A DNA stretch of 12,828 bases from Brevundimonas sp. GTDB taxonomy: Bacteria > Pseudomonadota > Alphaproteobacteria > Caulobacterales > Caulobacteraceae. Below the pieces are notes generated by a model. It was given only the letters and a program-made list of their open reading frames with translations. It was not told the DNA's origin and did not search any database. This document shows positions 1-7,229 of the stretch, piece by piece. Where the stretch lies: the NCBI GenBank assembly GCA_012270135.1, contig JAAXIW010000095.1, positions 1 through 12,828 on the forward strand. The letters run 5' to 3'. The translations under genes and the position numbers were made by a program. Positions within the stretch are counted from its first letter, which is position 1, and each line of letters starts with the position of its first letter.

Positions 1-54
1 GCGTGATGGCACAGCCTGGCGCGCGGGCAAGAGGGGGCTTGCGGAAGAAGGGCC
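1..54. other. Left edge, no supported gene
   Basis: These 54 bases lie downstream of phyR. A short hairpin (GCAAG 27-31 with CTTGC 38-42) is present without a T run. A TGA at 4-6 could close a plus-strand gene entering from the left, but there is too little sequence to tell. Confidence 0.3.
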
Positions 55-849
55 TCAGGCAGCCTTGCGGCTGGCCTTCCGGTCGAAGAACAGCGCCTGG
101 CTGATCGCCGCCTTCACCGTCTCCGGCTGGAACGGCTTGGTGATCAGGAAGGTCGGCTCGGGCCGTTCCCCGGTCAGGAGACGCTCCGGGAAGGCGGTGA
201 TGAAGATCACCGGCACGTCGATCCGCTTCAGGATGTCCTTGACCGCGTCGATGCCCGACGAGCCATCGGCCAGCTGGATGTCGGCCAGCACCAGACCCGG
301 ACGGTTGCGCGCGACCGCGTCGACAGCCTCGTCGTGAGTGGTGGCGGTGCCGGTGACGCGATGACCCAGTTCCTTCACCAGGCTCTCGATGTCGGCGGAA
401 ATGATCGCCTCGTCCTCGATGATCAGGACGTCGGTGGCCAGTTCGGCGTCGATGTCCGACTGGGCCTCGGCGATCAGCCGCTCGACGTCCATGGCGTCGG
501 CGTCGAGGATCTGGGCGGCTTCCGAAGGCGTGAAGCCTTCGAGGGCGGTCAGCAGGAAGGCCTGGCGCGAGCGCGGGGCGATCTGCATCAGGCGGCGGGA
601 GGCGTCGTCGCGCCCCTCGATGCCGCTCTTGTCCTCCAGCTGGGCGCCGGTCGAGGCCCAGATCGCGTGAAAGACGTGATAGAGGGCGACGCGCGGCGTC
701 ATCTCCGCCGGCAGCTGGCGTTCGCCGGCGGCGAGCGCCTCGAGCGCCACCCGCACATAGTTGTCACCGGTGGTCTGGTCGCCGGTCAACGCACGGGCGT
801 ATCGACGCACATAGGGCAGATGCGGCGCGAGACGGGCCAGCAGGCTCAT
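55..849 (-). CDS. phyR: PhyR, general stress response anti-anti-sigma response regulator
   Basis: 264 residues, the usual PhyR length and architecture. An N-terminal sigma-factor-like (EcfG-mimic) domain spans about residues 1-135 and a C-terminal receiver domain about 140-255. Receiver residues are visible: acidic pre-pocket E145/D146 (IIEDE), phosphoacceptor D190 (VLADIQL), T218 (FITAFPE) and K238 (ITKPF). Established for the family: when D190 is phosphorylated, the sigma-like domain is exposed and binds NepR, releasing EcfG to join core RNA polymerase in the cytoplasm. The gene is divergent from nepR-ecfG-phyK, the arrangement known in Caulobacter. The ATG is preceded by GGGGA about 8 bases upstream, and an exact EcfG promoter lies about 60-80 bases upstream, so autoregulation is likely. 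Nothing appears broken. Identity is very secure. Confidence 0.97.
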   Translation of the reverse strand: MSLLARLAPHLPYVRRYARALTGDQTTGDNYVRVALEALAAGERQLPAEMTPRVALYHVFHAIWASTGAQLEDKSGIEGRDDASRRLMQIAPRSRQAFLLTALEGFTPSEAAQILDADAMDVERLIAEAQSDIDAELATDVLIIEDEAIISADIESLVKELGHRVTGTATTHDEAVDAVARNRPGLVLADIQLADGSSGIDAVKDILKRIDVPVIFITAFPERLLTGERPEPTFLITKPFQPETVKAAISQALFFDRKASRKAA

Positions 850-907
850 GTAGTATTCCCCGACAGAAAGCGGTCCCGATCAATTTGGAACCTCGGCAAG
901 CCCCGTC

Positions 908-932
908 AACGTATCAAATCGGCCACGGTTCC
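908..932 (-). promoter_or_regulatory. EcfG-type promoter for phyR
   Basis: Read on the minus strand, the -35 element GGAAC (932-928) is followed by exactly 16 bases and the -10 element CGTT (911-908). This matches the general stress sigma factor consensus GGAAC-N16/17-CGTT of alphaproteobacteria. Transcription should start near 900, giving a leader of about 50 bases to the phyR ATG. Its sequence and position agree, so I infer that EcfG from this locus drives phyR. Confidence 0.9.
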
Positions 933-974
933 CGCCGGTCGGCGAAAGCTTGAGCATTAATCCGCCGTAACATA

Positions 975-999
975 GGAACCCTCCTTGGACGCTGGCGTT
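975..999 (+). promoter_or_regulatory. EcfG-type promoter for nepR-ecfG-phyK
   Basis: The -35 element GGAAC (975-979), a 16-base spacer and the -10 element CGTT (996-999) match the EcfG consensus exactly. The start site should fall near 1005-1008. That excludes the in-frame TTG at 985 as nepR start and supports the ATG at 1045, leaving a leader of about 40 bases. The -35 elements of this promoter and the phyR promoter are only 42 bases apart, back to back. Confidence 0.92.
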
Positions 1000-1044
1000 T
1001 TCGGCAATCGCAGCAACAGCGTCAGGGTGGCGGCCGTTCATTCG

Positions 1045-1242
1045 ATGACAGACAATTCGAACCCTTCCCGCAAGGCGGCGGCCTCCGGAGGTCCCGCGCT
1101 CGAAGAAGCGCGCCTCCGTCAGCAGGCGATCGGGGTCAAGCTCAGGCATATGTTCGACGAGGTCGTGAACGAGCCCGTGCCGGACGAGTTTCTCGACATC
1201 CTTCGCCGCGCCGACGAGCGGTCCGACGGAGGTGGCGCATGA
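1045..1242 (+). CDS. nepR: NepR, anti-sigma factor of EcfG
   Basis: 65 residues. The conserved NepR core is visible at about residues 29-53: IGVKLRHMFDEVV followed by EPVPDEFLDIL, the two helices that clamp the sigma factor and that PhyR later captures. The N-terminus is polar and probably disordered. Family knowledge: NepR holds EcfG inactive until phosphorylated PhyR titrates it away. I chose the ATG at 1045 because the longer in-frame TTG start at 985 lies upstream of the predicted transcript start. Its Shine-Dalgarno is poor (an AGGG about 17 bases upstream). The stop overlaps the ecfG start as ATGA, so the two are translationally coupled, as expected for an anti-sigma/sigma pair. Confidence 0.95.
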   Translation: MTDNSNPSRKAAASGGPALEEARLRQQAIGVKLRHMFDEVVNEPVPDEFLDILRRADERSDGGGA

Positions 1243-1847
1243 GCGGCGCCTCGTCTCCGCCGCCCAAGCCGCCCTCCGCCGACGACAACGCCTTCAAGAG
1301 GGAGCTGGTCGCGCTGATCCCGCATCTGCGGGCGTTCGCGCGCACCCTGACCGGCGATCCGACGGCGGCCGACGATCTGGCCCAGGACGCCATGATGAAG
1401 GCGTGGGACGCCCGCGCCAGCTATCAGATGGGCACCAATATGAAGGCGTGGACCTTCATGATCCTGCGCAACCAGTTCTACTCGGAGAAGCGCCGCTCGT
1501 GGCGCCAGTCCCAGCTGGATCAGGAGGCGGCCGAGCGCACCCTTGTGGCCGTGGACGACCCGGAATCCCCCGTCGCCCTCGACGAACTGCGTCTGGCGCT
1601 GGCCACCCTGCCGGAAGAGCAGCGCGAAGCCCTGATCCTCGTCGGCGCCGGCGGCTTCGCCTATGAGGAGGCGGCCGAGATCTGCCAGTGCGCCGTCGGC
1701 ACGGTGAAGAGCCGCGTCTCCCGCGCCCGCAAGGCGTTGCAGGCCACGCTCGAGCGCGGCGGATACGCCCGCGACGGCCGCGCCGCCGGCGACGCCATGC
1801 GTTCCATTCTCGCCGACGCCGACCGCCTGAGCAGCGTTCGGGGCTGA
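1239..1847 (+). CDS. ecfG: EcfG/SigT-type sigma factor of the general stress response
   Basis: 202 residues, with the two-domain layout of an ECF sigma factor. Region 2 spans about residues 22-86 (LIPHLRAFARTLTGD, DDLAQDAMMKAWD, then the WTFMILRNQFYSEKRR segment). Region 4 spans about 113-170, with the helix-turn-helix EEAAEICQCAVGTVKSRVSR that reads the -35 element. The region 2 wording is typical of the EcfG family (SigT in Caulobacter). It directs polymerase to GGAAC/CGTT promoters, three exact copies of which lie in this window. The start overlaps the nepR stop by 4 bases and has a strong GGAGG at 1228-1232, much better than that of nepR. The gap to the kinase gene is one base. A paralogue elsewhere in the genome is possible. 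Confidence 0.96.
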   Translation: MSGASSPPPKPPSADDNAFKRELVALIPHLRAFARTLTGDPTAADDLAQDAMMKAWDARASYQMGTNMKAWTFMILRNQFYSEKRRSWRQSQLDQEAAERTLVAVDDPESPVALDELRLALATLPEEQREALILVGAGGFAYEEAAEICQCAVGTVKSRVSRARKALQATLERGGYARDGRAAGDAMRSILADADRLSSVRG

Positions 1848-1848
1848 G

Positions 1849-3624
1849 GTGGTCCGCCTCGGGCGAGCGCTCGGTCGGGGTCTGGCTCCGCCACAGTTCC
1901 ACGGCATCCGCTTCCGCCTCGGCGCCGCCCTGGCCTTCGCCCTGCTGCCGGTTCTCGCGCTCGGCGCCTTCCAGGCCGACGCCCAGTTCAGGGTCCAGGA
2001 CCTCCAGCGGCGCGACGACCTTCAGCTCGCGGCCGAGCGCACCGCCGCCAGCGTCAAGGGCCGGCTCGACAGCACGACGGTCCTGCTTCAGGCGCTTCGT
2101 CCCGAGGCGCTCGAACTGTATTGCGAGCCGAGGCTCACCGCCCTGGTCCAGCGCCTCGATGGCCTCGATGGCCTGGCGCGCCTGACCCCCACGGGCCAGA
2201 CCGCCTGCGCATCCAGGGCGCTCGGCGAGGCCACGCCCGCCTGGATGGAACAGGCCCGCGCATCGCCGTGGTTCAAGCGCCTGCGCAGTGGCGAGGACAC
2301 GGTTCTCGCGCGGGCTCCGCTCACCGCCGGCGAGACGCCCGGCCTGATCGTGGCCATCCGGCTCGAGCGGCCGCTCGGCGCCTTCGACGGCGCCATGGTG
2401 GCGGTGATCCCGCTGGCGACCCTGCAGCCCGATATCGCCGACCGCGCCCTGCCCGAGGGCTCGCAGGCGGCCCTGACGGATGGACAGGGCCAGATACTGA
2501 CCGCGAGCGACCCCGCCGCCTTCACCCTGTCGCGCGGCCGCAGCGTGGCGGGCTGGGTGGAACGCGCCCGCGCGAACGCCTCGGCCACCTTCGAGGCGGA
2601 CGACGCCGAGGGCCGGCCACGGGTCTACGCCGGGGCGGCTCTCGCCGGCCGCGACGTCTACGCCCTGCTGTCCGCCCCCGCCCCCGGCCTGTTGTCATGG
2701 GCCCGCCTGAACCCCGTCGGCGCCTTCATGGTCCCGCTGCTGGCCTGGCTGATCGCCTTCCTGTCGGTCATGTGGGTGTCGGAACGGATCGTGGTCCGCT
2801 GGCTGGTCTATCTCGAGCGGGTCGCCGCCATCTACGCGCGCGGACGGTTCTCGGTGCGTCCGGTCCAGGCCATGAACGCCCCTGCCGAGATCCGCGTCCT
2901 CGCCCGCACCCTCGACGACCTGGCCGACACCATCACCACCCGCGACGCCGCCCTGAACGCCTCCATCGAGGAGAAGGACGCGCTGATGCGCGAGATCCAC
3001 CACCGGGTGAAGAACAACCTGCAGATCATCTCGTCCCTGTTGTCGATGCAGCAGCGCGCCCTGACCGACGCCCAGGCCAAGGCGGCGGTGGGCGACACCC
3101 GCCAGCGCATCTCGGCCCTCGCCCTGATCTACCGGACCCTCTACCAGAGCGCTGACCTGCGCTACGCCGACGCCCGCATCTTCCTGACCGAACTGGTCGG
3201 CCAGCTGGTCGCCAGCGAGTCGGGCAGGGGACCGGTGGTGACGTCCTCCGTCGAGGCCGATTCCCTCGTCGTCGACCCGGACAAGCTGGCGCCGCTCGCC
3301 CTGTGGCTGGTCGAGGCGGTCACCAACGCGCAGAAGCACGCCTTCGCAGGCCGCGGCGGAGCGCTCAAGGTGCGGTTCCGCGTCGAGGGCGAGACCAGCA
3401 TCCTCGAGGTCGAGGACGACGGGCCGGGCGTCAGCGAGACCTTCCGCGCCGGCGTCGGACGCACCCTGATGGGGGCCTTCGCCAAGCAGCTGCGGGGCGA
3501 GGTCGAACTGGTCCCCGCGCCGGACGGCGGCACGATCGCCCGCATGACCTTCGCGACGCCCGAAGCCGTCACGCCCATCGACCCCGCCGATCTCGGAACC
3601 CGGACCGCCTCCCGACGTTCCTGA
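1849..3624 (+). CDS. phyK: PhyK-like membrane sensor histidine kinase (HisKA_2/HWE type)
   Basis: 591 residues. A membrane segment lies at about 22-42, a periplasmic sensor region at about 43-288, a second membrane segment at about 291-311, a HAMP-like linker at about 312-368, then a HisKA_2 dimerisation domain with EIHHRVKNNLQ (phosphoacceptor probably H385). The ATP-binding domain has its N-box at VEAVTNAQKHAF (N493, H497) and the G1 box EDDGPG (522-527). The sensor region has only two cysteines, C92 and C120. A single periplasmic cysteine (C95) is reported as crucial in Caulobacter PhyK, so C92 is a plausible counterpart. I use the GTG start one base after the ecfG stop, with GGGG 5 bases upstream, implying coupling. 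Family and position say it phosphorylates PhyR. The signal it senses cannot be read from sequence. Its last codons carry a promoter for the next gene. Confidence 0.93.
   Translation: MVRLGRALGRGLAPPQFHGIRFRLGAALAFALLPVLALGAFQADAQFRVQDLQRRDDLQLAAERTAASVKGRLDSTTVLLQALRPEALELYCEPRLTALVQRLDGLDGLARLTPTGQTACASRALGEATPAWMEQARASPWFKRLRSGEDTVLARAPLTAGETPGLIVAIRLERPLGAFDGAMVAVIPLATLQPDIADRALPEGSQAALTDGQGQILTASDPAAFTLSRGRSVAGWVERARANASATFEADDAEGRPRVYAGAALAGRDVYALLSAPAPGLLSWARLNPVGAFMVPLLAWLIAFLSVMWVSERIVVRWLVYLERVAAIYARGRFSVRPVQAMNAPAEIRVLARTLDDLADTITTRDAALNASIEEKDALMREIHHRVKNNLQIISSLLSMQQRALTDAQAKAAVGDTRQRISALALIYRTLYQSADLRYADARIFLTELVGQLVASESGRGPVVTSSVEADSLVVDPDKLAPLALWLVEAVTNAQKHAFAGRGGALKVRFRVEGETSILEVEDDGPGVSETFRAGVGRTLMGAFAKQLRGEVELVPAPDGGTIARMTFATPEAVTPIDPADLGTRTASRRS
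3595..3619 (+). promoter_or_regulatory. EcfG-type promoter inside the 3' end of phyK, for the lipoprotein gene
   Basis: GGAAC (3595-3599), a 16-base spacer and CGTT (3616-3619) match the EcfG consensus exactly. The whole element lies within the final codons of phyK, ending five bases before its stop codon closes at 3624. The start site should be near 3626, giving a leader of about 37 bases with the Shine-Dalgarno AGGAG at 3650-3654. The spacing is identical to the two other EcfG promoters in the locus, which makes chance unlikely. Confidence 0.85.
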
Positions 3625-3662
3625 TGCACACGCCGCTCCCCCCGGCGAGAGGAGATCGCACC

Positions 3663-3800
3663 ATGCGCAAGATGTTCATTCTGTTCGCCGCCGCCGCCGC
3701 CCTTACGACGGCTGCCTGCAACACCATTTCGGGCGTCGGCCGCGACGCCTCGGCGGCGGGCGACGCCGTCACCGACGCGGCGGAAGACGCCAAGAACTAG
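3663..3800 (+). CDS. Entericidin-like small lipoprotein
   Basis: 45 residues. A short positive start (MRK), a hydrophobic stretch (residues 4-18) and a lipobox ending at C19 (T-A-A-C) predict lipid anchoring, most likely to the outer membrane. The mature part begins CNTISGVGRDAS, the signature of the entericidin A/B family, followed by an Ala/Asp-rich tail. AGGAG lies 8 bases before the ATG. Entericidins were described in E. coli as a stress-linked antidote/toxin lipoprotein pair. In alphaproteobacteria such genes often occur near stress regulators, but their role is unclear. Here the gene follows phyK by 38 bases, has its own EcfG promoter and ends at a strong terminator, so I infer that it is a direct general-stress target. 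No second (toxin-like) entericidin is seen beside it. Confidence 0.85.
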   Translation: MRKMFILFAAAAALTTAACNTISGVGRDASAAGDAVTDAAEDAKN

Positions 3801-3845
3801 AAACCGGTTCCCGACCGCGGCTCCCCCCGACACGCGTTCGGTTGA

Positions 3846-3882
3846 AGAAGGCCCGCCTGGCGTTTCGCCGGCGGGCCTTTGT
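3846..3882 (+). terminator. Rho-independent terminator after the stress locus
   Basis: AAGGCCCGCC at 3848-3857 pairs perfectly with GGCGGGCCTT at 3870-3879. A T/G position and GGC/GCC extend the stem to 14 pairs around the loop GTTTC. A short T run (3878-3880) follows. It separates the stress locus from the transporter gene. Confidence 0.85.
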
Positions 3883-3902
3883 CGTGCACGGCGCCTGCCC
3901 GC

Positions 3903-3930
3903 TTGCGCCCGCGAACGGCGGCGCTAGCAT
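3903..3930 (+). promoter_or_regulatory. Candidate housekeeping promoter for the transporter operon
   Basis: TTGCGCC (3903-3909), 13 bases and GCTAGCAT (3923-3930) resemble the Caulobacter housekeeping consensus TTGACGS-N10/14-GCTANAWC. The -10 matches well, the -35 only partly. It sits between the upstream terminator and the transporter ATG, where a promoter is needed. This is a pattern match only. Confidence 0.35.
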
Positions 3931-3975
3931 TGGCCCCGGGGGCGCCCGTCAGACGGCGCCGGGGGGACGATACGC

Positions 3976-5655
3976 ATGACCGAAGACGCGACGCCGACCG
4001 CAGCGGAATCCCGCGCCGGTCCCGGCCTGAAGACGGTGGTCACCGCCTCGGCCGCCGGCACCGCCTTCGAATGGTATGATTTCTTCATTTTCGGCTCGCT
4101 GGCGGGCGTCATCGCCAGCCATTTCTACGCCGAGGTCAGCGAGGCGACCGGCTACATCCTGGCGCTGCTGACCTTCGGGGTCGGCTTCGTCGTTCGTCCG
4201 CTCGGGGCGCTGGTGTTCGGCTGGTTCGGCGACCGCACCGGGCGCAAGACCACCTTCCTTGTCACCATCACCCTGATGGGGGTGGCCACCGTGGCCATCG
4301 GCCTGCTGCCGGACTACGGCGACATCGGCGTCGCCGCGCCCATCCTGCTGATCCTGATGCGGGTGCTGCAGGGCTTCGCCCTCGGCGGCGAATACGGCGG
4401 CGCCGCCATCTATGTCGCCGAACACGCGCCCGTGAAGAAACGCGGCTTCCTGACCGGCTGGATCCAGACCACCGCCGCCCTCGGCCTGATCGGCGCCCTG
4501 AGCGTGATCCTGATCACCCGCAAGATCGTCGGCGCCGAGGCCTTCGACGAGTGGGGCTGGCGCATTCCGTTCCTGCTCTCCGCCCTGCTGCTGGGCATCT
4601 CCCTGTGGATCCGCATGCGGCTGGACGAGAGCCCGGCCTACCGCCGCATGGAGGCGGAGGCCTCCGACGCCGACCACCGCGCCCCCTACAAGGAAGCCTT
4701 CCTGACCTGGCGCAACGGGCGCTTCGTCCTGCTGGCCCTGTTCGGCATCATGATCGCCCAGGGCGCGGTCTGGTACTGCGGCTATTTCTACAGCCGCTTC
4801 TTCATGGAGCGGATTCTCAAGGTCGAGGTCGCCACCGTCGACATGCTGATGCTCTGGCTGACCGTGGCCTCGGCCGGGCTCTACGTCTTCTTCGGCTGGC
4901 TGTCGGACCGGGTCGGGCGCAAGCCGGTGATGCTGTTCGGCATGATCCTGGCGCTGGTCGCCTTCTTCCCCGGTTTCCACGCCCTGACGAAGGCCGCCAA
5001 CCCCGCCCTGGCCGAGGCCCAGGCCTCCGCCCCGGTGACCGTGGTGGCCGATCCCGCGTCGTGCGCCCTGCAGTTCGATCCGGTCGGCAAGGCCGCCTTC
5101 GCCAGTTCCTGCGACATCGCCAAGAGCGTGCTGTCCAATGCCGGGGTCTCCTACGCCAACGCCGAGGCCCTGCCCGGCAGCGTGGCGACGATCCGGATCG
5201 GCCAGACCGAGGTGGCGTCCATTGATGGCGGAGCCCTCGCTCCGGCCGATCTCAAGGCCGCCCGCGCCGACGTCGAGACCCGGATCAAGGCCGCCCTCAC
5301 CGCCGCCGGCTATCCGGACCGGGCCGACCCCGCCCGGATGAACCTGCCGCTGATGTTCGCCATCCTGATGGTCTTCATCGTGGCCGCCACCGCCCTCTAC
5401 GGACCGCAGGCGGCCGCCCTGGTCGAGCTGTTCCCGACCCGGGTGCGCTACACGGCCATGAGCCTGCCCTACAACATCGGCACCGGCTGGGTCGGCGGCC
5501 TGCTGCCCGCAGCCAGCTTCGCCCTGGTGGCGGCCTCGGGGAACATCTATTTCGGCCTGTGGTATTCGGTGGCCTTCACCCTCGTGGCCGTCATCGTCAG
5601 CCTGATCTGGCTGCCGGAGACCCGGGGCCGGGACCTGAACACGATCGGGAGCTGA
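3976..5655 (+). CDS. MHS-family MFS transporter (metabolite:proton symporter type)
   Basis: 559 residues, with about 12 membrane segments. The start is characteristic of the MHS branch (ProP/KgtP-like): FEWYDFFIFGSLAGVI at 31-46, then the MFS signature GWFGDRTGRK at 82-91 and its second-half repeat GWLSDRVGRK at 307-316. LQGFALGGEYGGA (131-143) and LPETRGRDL (546-554) are also typical. MHS proteins import organic acids, osmolytes or amino-acid-like compounds with protons; the substrate here cannot be fixed. Odd feature: after about residue 338 a hydrophilic stretch of some 118 residues with two cysteines (C363, C379) separates two membrane segments, making the protein about 100 residues longer than ProP/KgtP. 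The ATG is preceded by a GGGGGGA tract. The dehydrogenase gene follows by 37 bases, so the two are probably co-transcribed. Confidence 0.9.
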   Translation: MTEDATPTAAESRAGPGLKTVVTASAAGTAFEWYDFFIFGSLAGVIASHFYAEVSEATGYILALLTFGVGFVVRPLGALVFGWFGDRTGRKTTFLVTITLMGVATVAIGLLPDYGDIGVAAPILLILMRVLQGFALGGEYGGAAIYVAEHAPVKKRGFLTGWIQTTAALGLIGALSVILITRKIVGAEAFDEWGWRIPFLLSALLLGISLWIRMRLDESPAYRRMEAEASDADHRAPYKEAFLTWRNGRFVLLALFGIMIAQGAVWYCGYFYSRFFMERILKVEVATVDMLMLWLTVASAGLYVFFGWLSDRVGRKPVMLFGMILALVAFFPGFHALTKAANPALAEAQASAPVTVVADPASCALQFDPVGKAAFASSCDIAKSVLSNAGVSYANAEALPGSVATIRIGQTEVASIDGGALAPADLKAARADVETRIKAALTAAGYPDRADPARMNLPLMFAILMVFIVAATALYGPQAAALVELFPTRVRYTAMSLPYNIGTGWVGGLLPAASFALVAASGNIYFGLWYSVAFTLVAVIVSLIWLPETRGRDLNTIGS

Positions 5656-5692
5656 GGCGTTACCCCTCGGCGCCCCACCGCCGGAGACGATC

Positions 5693-7147
5693 ATGACCGA
5701 CCAGACGAGCCGCGACGCCGGCCTCGCCCTGTTGCGCGAACACGCCCTGATCGCCGGCGAACCGGTGACCTCGAAGACGCGCATCGCCGTCGACGATCCC
5801 GCCACCGACGAGATCATCGGCCACGTCCCGGACCTCGGCGTCGAGGAGACGGAACGCGCCATCCAGGCCGCGCACGACGCCTTCCCCGGCTGGTCACGCT
5901 CGGACCCTCACAAGCGCGCCGGCATCCTGCGCGAATGGGCCCGCCTGATCGATGACAACGCCGAGGGCCTCGCGGCCCTGATGGCGCTCGAGAACGGCAA
6001 GCCGTTCGAGGAGGCCAGGGGCGAGGTCGCCTACGCCAACAGCTTCATCAAATGGTTCGCCGGCGAGGCCGAACGGCTGATCGGCGAGACCCAGGACAGC
6101 CCGCTGGGCCATGTCATCCTGACCTTCCGCGAGGCGGTCGGCCCGTGCGCCTTCATCACCCCGTGGAATTTCCCGGCCGCCATGCTGACCCGCAAGCTGG
6201 GCCCCGCCCTCGCCGCCGGCTGCACCGCCGTGGTCAAGCCGGCCAGCCAGACGCCCTTCACCGCCATCGCCCTGGCCGAACTGGCCCACAAGGTCGGCCT
6301 GCCCAAGGGCGTCCTCAGCGTCGTCACCGGCGACGCGGCGACCATCGGCGGCGCCCTGACCGCCTCGCCGCTGATCCGCAAGCTCAGCTTCACCGGTTCG
6401 ACGCCGATCGGCCGGTTGCTGGCCGAGCAGTGCGCCCCGACGCTGAAGCGGGTGTCGATGGAGCTGGGCGGCGCCGCGCCGCTGATCGTCTTCGCCGACG
6501 CCGACCTCGACCTCGCCGTGGCCGAGACCATCAAGGGCAAGTTCCGCAACTCCGGCCAGACCTGCGTCTGCCCCAACCGGGTCTATGTCGAACGCGCCGT
6601 CGCCGACGACTACGCCCGCAAGCTGGCCGACGCCGTCTCGAAGATCCCCGTCGGCCCCGCCTTCGAGCCCGGCGTCAAGGTCGGCCCCCTGATCGAGGAC
6701 AAGGCCATCCGCAAGGTCCAGGACCACCTCGCCCTGACCAAGGCCTCGGGCGGCGAGGTGCTGACCGGCGGCGAACCCCACGAACTCGGCGGCCGCTTCT
6801 TCCAGCCGACCGTCACCCTCGGCGGCGACGACGCCCTGTTCCGCCGCGAGGAGACCTTCGGCCCCCTGATCCCGGTCTTCCCCTTCGACCGCGAGGACGA
6901 GGTGCTGGAGATGGCCAACGACAGCGAGTTCGGCCTCGCCTCCTACGTCTTCACCCGCGACCTCGACCGCGCCATGCGCATGGGCCGCCGGATCGAGGCC
7001 GGCATGTGCGGCGTCAACACCGGCCTGATCTCGACAGCCGTCGCCCCCTTCGGCGGCGTCAAGCAATCCGGCTACGGCCGCGAGGGCTCGATCCACGGCA
7101 TCGACGAATACGTCGACATCAAACAGGTGACCCTGGCGCTGCGCTGA
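5693..7147 (+). CDS. gabD: NAD(P)-dependent succinate-semialdehyde dehydrogenase (GabD-like aldehyde dehydrogenase)
   Basis: 484 residues, standard for GabD. Aldehyde dehydrogenase landmarks are visible: PWNFP with N159, KPA with K182, the cofactor loop FTGSTPIG (233-240), the general base E257 in MELGG, the catalytic cysteine C291 in GQTCVC and EETFGP (386-391). The TCVC pair (C291, C293) and FRNSGQTCVCPNRVYVE wording are typical of succinate-semialdehyde dehydrogenases. In human SSADH the equivalent pair is a redox switch. The family would oxidise succinate semialdehyde to succinate, feeding the TCA cycle; a related semialdehyde such as 2-oxoglutarate semialdehyde is possible. In many GabD proteins the base motif continues ELGGNAP, while here it is ELGGAAP. 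GGAG lies 6 bases before the ATG. No GABA transaminase gene is nearby. Confidence 0.88.
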   Translation: MTDQTSRDAGLALLREHALIAGEPVTSKTRIAVDDPATDEIIGHVPDLGVEETERAIQAAHDAFPGWSRSDPHKRAGILREWARLIDDNAEGLAALMALENGKPFEEARGEVAYANSFIKWFAGEAERLIGETQDSPLGHVILTFREAVGPCAFITPWNFPAAMLTRKLGPALAAGCTAVVKPASQTPFTAIALAELAHKVGLPKGVLSVVTGDAATIGGALTASPLIRKLSFTGSTPIGRLLAEQCAPTLKRVSMELGGAAPLIVFADADLDLAVAETIKGKFRNSGQTCVCPNRVYVERAVADDYARKLADAVSKIPVGPAFEPGVKVGPLIEDKAIRKVQDHLALTKASGGEVLTGGEPHELGGRFFQPTVTLGGDDALFRREETFGPLIPVFPFDREDEVLEMANDSEFGLASYVFTRDLDRAMRMGRRIEAGMCGVNTGLISTAVAPFGGVKQSGYGREGSIHGIDEYVDIKQVTLALR

Positions 7148-7229
7148 CCGTCAGACCCGTCAGGCGCCGTCGCCTTGCCGTAGGGCGCGCGGCGGTTTCA
7201 AATGGCGACCGACGCACGGGAGAGGGTTG

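Noticed and set aside
1..54. Hairpin GCAAG/CTTGC after phyR as a terminator
   Set aside because: Only five pairs and no T run on the minus strand, so not enough to call.
985..1044. TTG-initiated N-terminal extension of NepR
   Set aside because: The predicted EcfG transcript starts downstream of 985, and the extra 20 residues do not resemble NepR; the ATG at 1045 is better.
3785..3811. GGAAC with CGTC 17 bases on, minus strand, as another EcfG promoter
   Set aside because: The -10 is imperfect, and it points back into the lipoprotein and phyK genes with no target there.
3949..5862. Very long minus-strand open frame opposite the transporter
   Set aside because: Composition is low-complexity Gly/Gln/His-rich as expected from the complement of GC-rich codons; the plus-strand frame has clear MFS motifs. 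Similar long antisense frames opposite the dehydrogenase, ald, obg and proB were rejected for the same reason.
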